From: Acidiferrobacteraceae bacterium
GTDB taxonomy: Bacteria > Pseudomonadota > Gammaproteobacteria > Arenicellales > UBA868
Direction of reading: 5' to 3'
Length of the DNA stretch: 38,112 nucleotides
Assembly (NCBI GenBank): GCA_018698075.1
Contig: JABINT010000152.1
Coordinates: 1 to 38,112, forward strand
The notes under the pieces are model-generated. The model did not search any database and was not told the origin of the DNA. It saw only the letters and a program-made list of their open reading frames with translations. Below are positions 34,268 through 38,112 of the stretch, piece by piece (the first letter of the stretch is position 1; each line of letters begins with the position of its first letter). The position numbers and the translations under genes were made by a program.

Positions 34268-35536
34268 TCAGGAACTGCTGTTGCAGGCGGTTTCCAGGTG
34301 CACCAGCAGTTCGTCGAAATGGCCTGGGATTTTTTCCATATCTTCTCTCAGGCGATGGCTGCAATGAACGCTCAGCGGCATAGCCAGGGCATCCCAATGG
34401 TAACGAACCGGTGCTTGGGGAATGACTTCGCCAATGAGTATTTTTGCGACACGGTTACCCGGAGTATTAAACCAGCCGATGGCGCCCTGGCTTGCCACGA
34501 TGTCCAGATGAGCCAGGCCTTCTCCGGCGATAAAGGTGCGAAGACCGCGGTCGTCTTTCTCCAGAGAGCTGTGGATATGGCCGTTGATTACTGCACCGAC
34601 CCCGCGCCGTAAGAGTTCACGGTGTAACCACGCGTCTTCACCCCAGTTCTTGATACTGTGATCTGTCGGCTGGTCTTTGGGTTGGCGAAGGTCGGTGACT
34701 GGTCGGTGGGTAAACACGACGTAGTCCCGGATGCCCGGGTTATCGTCCAGCGATGGAATCTGGCGTAGCAGGGCGCCGCGGGCGCCACCTGACCAGGGAA
34801 TGGTGTCTGCAGCCGTATCAAGATTAATAAACTGGATCCCTCCCAGGCTGAAGCTGGTGTTTCGTGGGCCAACATTAGTTTCAAACCAGTTACTCAATTC
34901 ACCATCGAAGCTGTGTGGCAGATCATGGTTGCCGATCGCCGCGTAAGTGGGCAGTGGGGCGCTGGACAGCGTGCGGGCAACATTCAGGTCATCATTGGGC
35001 TGGTAATAGAGGTCGCCCAGGTGAAGCAGAAACTGTGCGCCCAGCTGCTTTGCCCGTTGCAGCGCCCAGGCGAGTTCGTGGTCGCCACCGGTGTCGCCGA
35101 TCGCGGCAAAGCGGTAGCTCTGAGCGAACGGCACGCGCCAGCGCAAGGTCAAAGCCCCCTTGGCACTATTGCCAGTGACTGAACGCATCAGGCCTGTCAC
35201 CTTTTCTTCGCTGATAATGCCGCTACCCGAGACGTCCAGCGCCGCCAGTGGGTGAACATTATCCAGTGTTACTTTGAAATCTCCTTCAATGTGCAGCACC
35301 GGTTCTGGGGCAAATGCCCGCCATGCATAAGCATCTTCATCAATAGCCAAAGGGAAGGCGCCGTTGCCATGGACAACGAAACCCCTATCCGGGTGGCGTG
35401 CTGCGTGCGGGGCGCCCCGAGGCTCCAGCGCCAGCGGTATGCGCACACCACGCATAGCCAGCGTATTGGCGCCAACGCCTGCGCCGACCAGTGCAAGATA
35501 TCCAAGAAATTCGCGGCGTGAAAAGGGTGTGCTCAT
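34268..35536 (-). CDS. Tat-exported metallophosphoesterase
   Basis: A 422-residue calcineurin-like phosphoesterase. The N-terminus has a twin-arginine signal, SRREFLGYLALVGAGVG, at residues 6-22. The metal-binding motifs come in order: AAIGDTGGDHE, LLHLGDLYYQPNDD, AAIGNHDLPHS, VFTHRPV and VINGHIHSSLE. The domain before it, about 40-130, is beta-rich. It therefore hydrolyses phosphoesters in the periplasm, possibly as a phosphodiesterase or phosphatase; the substrate is not identified. Confidence 0.9.
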   Translation of the reverse strand: MSTPFSRREFLGYLALVGAGVGANTLAMRGVRIPLALEPRGAPHAARHPDRGFVVHGNGAFPLAIDEDAYAWRAFAPEPVLHIEGDFKVTLDNVHPLAALDVSGSGIISEEKVTGLMRSVTGNSAKGALTLRWRVPFAQSYRFAAIGDTGGDHELAWALQRAKQLGAQFLLHLGDLYYQPNDDLNVARTLSSAPLPTYAAIGNHDLPHSFDGELSNWFETNVGPRNTSFSLGGIQFINLDTAADTIPWSGGARGALLRQIPSLDDNPGIRDYVVFTHRPVTDLRQPKDQPTDHSIKNWGEDAWLHRELLRRGVGAVINGHIHSSLEKDDRGLRTFIAGEGLAHLDIVASQGAIGWFNTPGNRVAKILIGEVIPQAPVRYHWDALAMPLSVHCSHRLREDMEKIPGHFDELLVHLETACNSSS

Positions 35537-35737
35537 AAGATACAGTTTTGATCCTACCGAGCGATCGCACCAGCACGCACAGGCCGATGCGCAAAATATC
35601 GGACACGGTGCAACAAAGTGGTCATCTGTTTAGTGGTTCGGCAATCAGTTGCCACTTCTGCGAGCACAAACACTGACTAAGGATTTTAGCACCTGACCTG
35701 GGTGCCGATTTCGCCCAGCTCTTCACAACTGGCGGTT

Positions 35738-36451
35738 TCAGTCTTCGGCAACTGCTTGGGCAAGTATGGCCAGAGTGTTGATGTTGTGCACGGTGAGGCA
35801 CTGGCGGCTTGTGTCGATCAGACCATCTTTTTTCAACCGGTTTAGCGCGCGGGTTACGCTTTCACGGGTTGTGTTGGTACGGCTGGCAAGATCGGCGTGG
35901 GTCGGTGCAGGCATAATCTGCGCGCTGTTGTCACCGTCACGATGTGCTCTGGCCAGGCGCAGCAGTTCAGCATGGATGCGGTTGCCCGAGCTTAGTGTGC
36001 TGAATTCAAACACTTTCTCATCAGCTTGGCGGAGCCGTAAAGCCAGTTCGATCATCAGTGAGCGCATCATCTGCGGATGCTTATCGAGAAAAGCATTGAA
36101 CGCTTGCGCACTTAGTGAGGCGAGCAGACTCTCTTCAACAGTGACCACAAAACTGGAACGGGGTTGGCCGTCCAGAGCGGACAACTCACCGAAGACATCT
36201 CCACTGGTAAGTTCAGCAAAAGTGATTTCCTTGCCCGCACCGGAGAATGTTTTGGCACTGACCCGCCCATTGCAAACAAAGTAAACCTGATCGCAAGGTG
36301 TGTTTTGGATTAGCACTTCAGTCGCGCCGTCGCAGCGCGACCACGTGCACTGGTCGGCCAGGTGCGCAAGCTGTTCGTCGTTGAGCGAAGACAGTATCCG
36401 TACCTGGCGCAAGGCCGTAACACTGACGCTACCGCTGGGTTGCTCGGTCAT
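35738..36451 (-). CDS. Crp/Fnr family transcriptional regulator
   Basis: A 237-residue regulator. The N-terminal cyclic-nucleotide-binding fold has VYFVCNGRVSAKTF, then DVFGELSALDGQPRSSFVV, which keeps the glutamate and arginine of the phosphate-binding cassette. The C-terminal HTH is at about 178-215: THADLASRTNTTRESVTRAL with the RES/TR recognition helix, then LKKDGLIDTSRQ. Four cysteines lie at 35, 40, 53 and 60, which is not the FNR iron-sulfur spacing. cAMP is therefore a reasonable ligand, unproven. Start: ATG 36451, not the in-frame 36481. Confidence 0.9.
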   Translation of the reverse strand: MTEQPSGSVSVTALRQVRILSSLNDEQLAHLADQCTWSRCDGATEVLIQNTPCDQVYFVCNGRVSAKTFSGAGKEITFAELTSGDVFGELSALDGQPRSSFVVTVEESLLASLSAQAFNAFLDKHPQMMRSLMIELALRLRQADEKVFEFSTLSSGNRIHAELLRLARAHRDGDNSAQIMPAPTHADLASRTNTTRESVTRALNRLKKDGLIDTSRQCLTVHNINTLAILAQAVAED

Positions 36452-36522
36452 GGCACGATCCCGGTGGTTTTGATGCGTCACACCTTAACTGATTTGGAGC
36501 GTCATGGCGAACCTCAAACGGC

Positions 36523-36708
36523 TTGGGAGAAAAGCCTCGGGTCAGCGCTATTACCAGCGTCAAGATAGAAAAGGTCCTGGCGCTCTCGCCGGATCTGGTT
36601 CTGGGTTTTTCAGATCTCCAGGCGGGCCCAGCTGCGCTGACTGATGGGCTGGCGCGCCTGCGCGCGATTATCGATGGCTGGCATGCGGCAAAAGGCTTAG
36701 CGCAATGA
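36523..36708 (+). pseudogene. BtuF-like periplasmic binding protein remnant with internal deletion
   Basis: The frame encodes PRVSAITSVKIEKVLALS, then PDLVLGFSDLQA, which is the VIEKVLALKPDLV block of BtuF-type vitamin B12 or iron-chelate binding proteins. It then jumps straight to GPAALTDGLARLRAIIDGW, which is the usual C-terminal helix. About 150 to 200 residues between them, and the signal peptide with the first domain strand, are absent. A stop lies in frame at 36490. It is therefore a decayed gene with a large internal deletion. Confidence 0.7.
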
Positions 36709-36742
36709 TCGAACTGATTCCCTTACCCTGGCTGCCAATGGC

Positions 36743-38112
36743 CTATTGCGCGACTGCGGTTTCATTCCAGACCTCAAGGTCCATCGCTGCCGCAATCAAT
36801 GCGCGGGTGTAGTCGCTTGCCGGCCGGTGGAACACGCTGTCAGCACTTCCTTGTTCAACGACCTTGCCCGCGCGCATGACGATGATGTCATCGGCCAGCG
36901 CACGTACCACTTTGAGGTCGTGGCTGATAAAAAGATATGCCAACCCGTGATCGGCCTGCAGGCGCGCCAGCAGATCAATCATTTGTGCCTGCACCGCCCG
37001 ATCCAGGGCAGAGGTCGGCTCATCAAGCATGATCACGGCGGGTTTCATGATAATGGCGCGCGCCAGCGCGATCCGTTGACGCTGACCTCCTGAAAATTCG
37101 TGTGGGTAACGGTGCTGAGTGTCCGGATCAAGGCCGACCTCATGCAGGGCGCGGATCACCTGGGCTTCGCGGCTGTTCTCGTCGCCGATGTCATGCGCCA
37201 CCAGGCCTTCGGCAATGATCTGATTGACCGTCAGCCGGGGGCTGAGACTGCCATAGGGGTCCTGGAACACGACCTGCAGTTCGCGTCGCAGCGCCTTGAG
37301 AGCTCGACTTGCCAGGTTATCGATGCGCTGGTTCTTAAAGATAACCTCGCCTCGGCTGCGTATCAGCCGCAGCAGCGCTAACGCCAGAGTGGTCTTACCC
37401 GAGCCGCTCTCGCCGACCACGCCGAGGGTGCGGCCGCGGTATAGCGACAGGCTGATGTCGTCTACTGCCCGGACATGATCGACCGTGCGGCGCAGTACGC
37501 CGCGTCGCACCGGAAACCAGACCCGTAACTGTTTTGCCTGCATAACCGTCTCGCCGGCCTTATCCCGGTGTTGTCGCTTGCCTTGCGGTTCGGCGCCGAT
37601 CAGTTCACGGGTATAGGCATGTGCCGGCTCCTCGAAGATCTCCCGACGGGTACCGTGTTCGACGATGCAGCCACTTTGCATTACGTAAACCCGCTCGCAG
37701 ACTTTCTTGACCACTCCCAGGTCATGGGTGATCAGCAATACCGCCATACCCAGGTTGCGGCGCAGGTCACTCAGCAGCGCCAGTATCTGAGCCTGGGTGG
37801 TAACGTCAACTGCGGTCGTGGGTTCGTCGGCAATCAACAGGTCAGGCTCGTTGGCCAGCGCCATCGCAATCATGACCCGTTGTCGCTGGCCGCCGGATAA
37901 CTGGTGGGGCCAGGCTTTGAGTTGGCGTTTGGGGTCGCGGATGCGGACCAGCTCCAGCAGTTCAAGGGCGCGTTGTCGGGCCAGATCATTACTCATTCCT
38001 TTGTGCAGTATCAGTGTTTCGCATATCTGCTTTTCCACCCGATGTAGCGGATTCAATGAGAGCATGGGCTCCTGGAAGATCATGCCAATCCGATCACCGC
38101 GGACGCGATGCA
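36743..38112 (-). CDS. Peptide ABC transporter, double ATP-binding protein (YejF-like), partial
   Basis: Two ATPase domains in one chain, cut by the right edge of the window. The first lacks its Walker A but has the Q-loop (MIFQEPMLSLNPL), LSGGQRQRVMIAMALA, LLIADEPTTAVDV and LLITHDLGVV. A linker of about 40 residues follows. The second is complete: GVVGESGSGKTTLALALLRL, FQDPYGSLSPRL, FSGGQRQRIALARAI, VIMLDEPTSALD and FISHDLKVVRAL. This layout matches YejF and other di/oligopeptide or microcin C uptake ATPases. The permease and binding-protein genes would be upstream, outside the window. Confidence 0.9.
   Translation of the reverse strand, partial: HRVRGDRIGMIFQEPMLSLNPLHRVEKQICETLILHKGMSNDLARQRALELLELVRIRDPKRQLKAWPHQLSGGQRQRVMIAMALANEPDLLIADEPTTAVDVTTQAQILALLSDLRRNLGMAVLLITHDLGVVKKVCERVYVMQSGCIVEHGTRREIFEEPAHAYTRELIGAEPQGKRQHRDKAGETVMQAKQLRVWFPVRRGVLRRTVDHVRAVDDISLSLYRGRTLGVVGESGSGKTTLALALLRLIRSRGEVIFKNQRIDNLASRALKALRRELQVVFQDPYGSLSPRLTVNQIIAEGLVAHDIGDENSREAQVIRALHEVGLDPDTQHRYPHEFSGGQRQRIALARAIIMKPAVIMLDEPTSALDRAVQAQMIDLLARLQADHGLAYLFISHDLKVVRALADDIIVMRAGKVVEQGSADSVFHRPASDYTRALIAAAMDLEVWNETAVAQ

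Noticed and set aside
34139-34612. A 157-codon plus-strand frame opposite the metallophosphoesterase
   Set aside because: Most of it is antisense to a well-supported gene, and its translation has no family features.

Overview
The window reads as chromosomal DNA of a gammaproteobacterium of moderately high GC. The evidence is gene order: dapF-DUF484-xerC, yrfG-nudE-cysQ, and single copies of priA, zapE, rraA and long-form hisG are typical of that class. There are no rRNA or tRNA genes, phage genes, transposases or CRISPR arrays. I cannot place the organism below class level; a K+-type membrane pyrophosphatase and a Rieske oxygenase fit a free-living aquatic or soil bacterium, but that is inference.

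Left part (1-8.1 kb): a truncated SDR gene, a LysE/RhtB exporter, a small glutaredoxin-like protein, a spermidine-synthase-like protein whose real start seems to be a non-AUG codon, a NYN-OST-HTH putative RNA-binding nuclease, and three exported or membrane-anchored thioredoxin-fold genes in a row (dsbC, a TlpA-like gene, ccmG). Then come hisG, a flavin-reductase-like gene and, on the minus strand, a fructosamine-kinase gene.

Middle (8.1-23.3 kb): a 447-bp divergent intergenic region with one perfect DnaA box, two near matches and GCCTA..TAGGC palindromes precedes priA. Next are a Rieske oxygenase, a minus-strand run yrfG-rraA-zapE, and plus-strand nudE-cysQ (phosphorylated nucleotide housekeeping). 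These are followed by dapF-DUF484-xerC, a K+-dependent-type hppA with a strong terminator, and a GNAT / glyoxalase-like / alpha-beta hydrolase cluster.

Right part (23.3-38.1 kb), mostly minus strand: a DksA/TraR-type zinc-finger gene; an ICL/PEP-mutase-family lyase paired with a PrpF-family isomerase; a 5'-truncated GntR-FCD regulator remnant; and a degenerate second copy of the dksA-like 5' end. The lyase-isomerase block is therefore bracketed by direct repeats. Beyond it are a PuuD-like membrane protein, a TrpB2-type PLP enzyme, a DUF481 outer-membrane protein, a DUF123 GIY-YIG protein, a glutaredoxin, a YadG/YadH-like ABC exporter, a DHCR24-like FAD oxidoreductase, a Tat-exported metallophosphoesterase, a Crp/Fnr regulator, an internally deleted BtuF-like remnant and a truncated YejF-like double ATPase.

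Most of the window is ordinary core genome. The places that deserve a second look are the priA upstream region, the tandem Shine-Dalgarno/AUN starts near 1.55 kb, and the repeat-flanked PrpF/lyase block. I found no clear candidate for a wholly new defence or mobile system.
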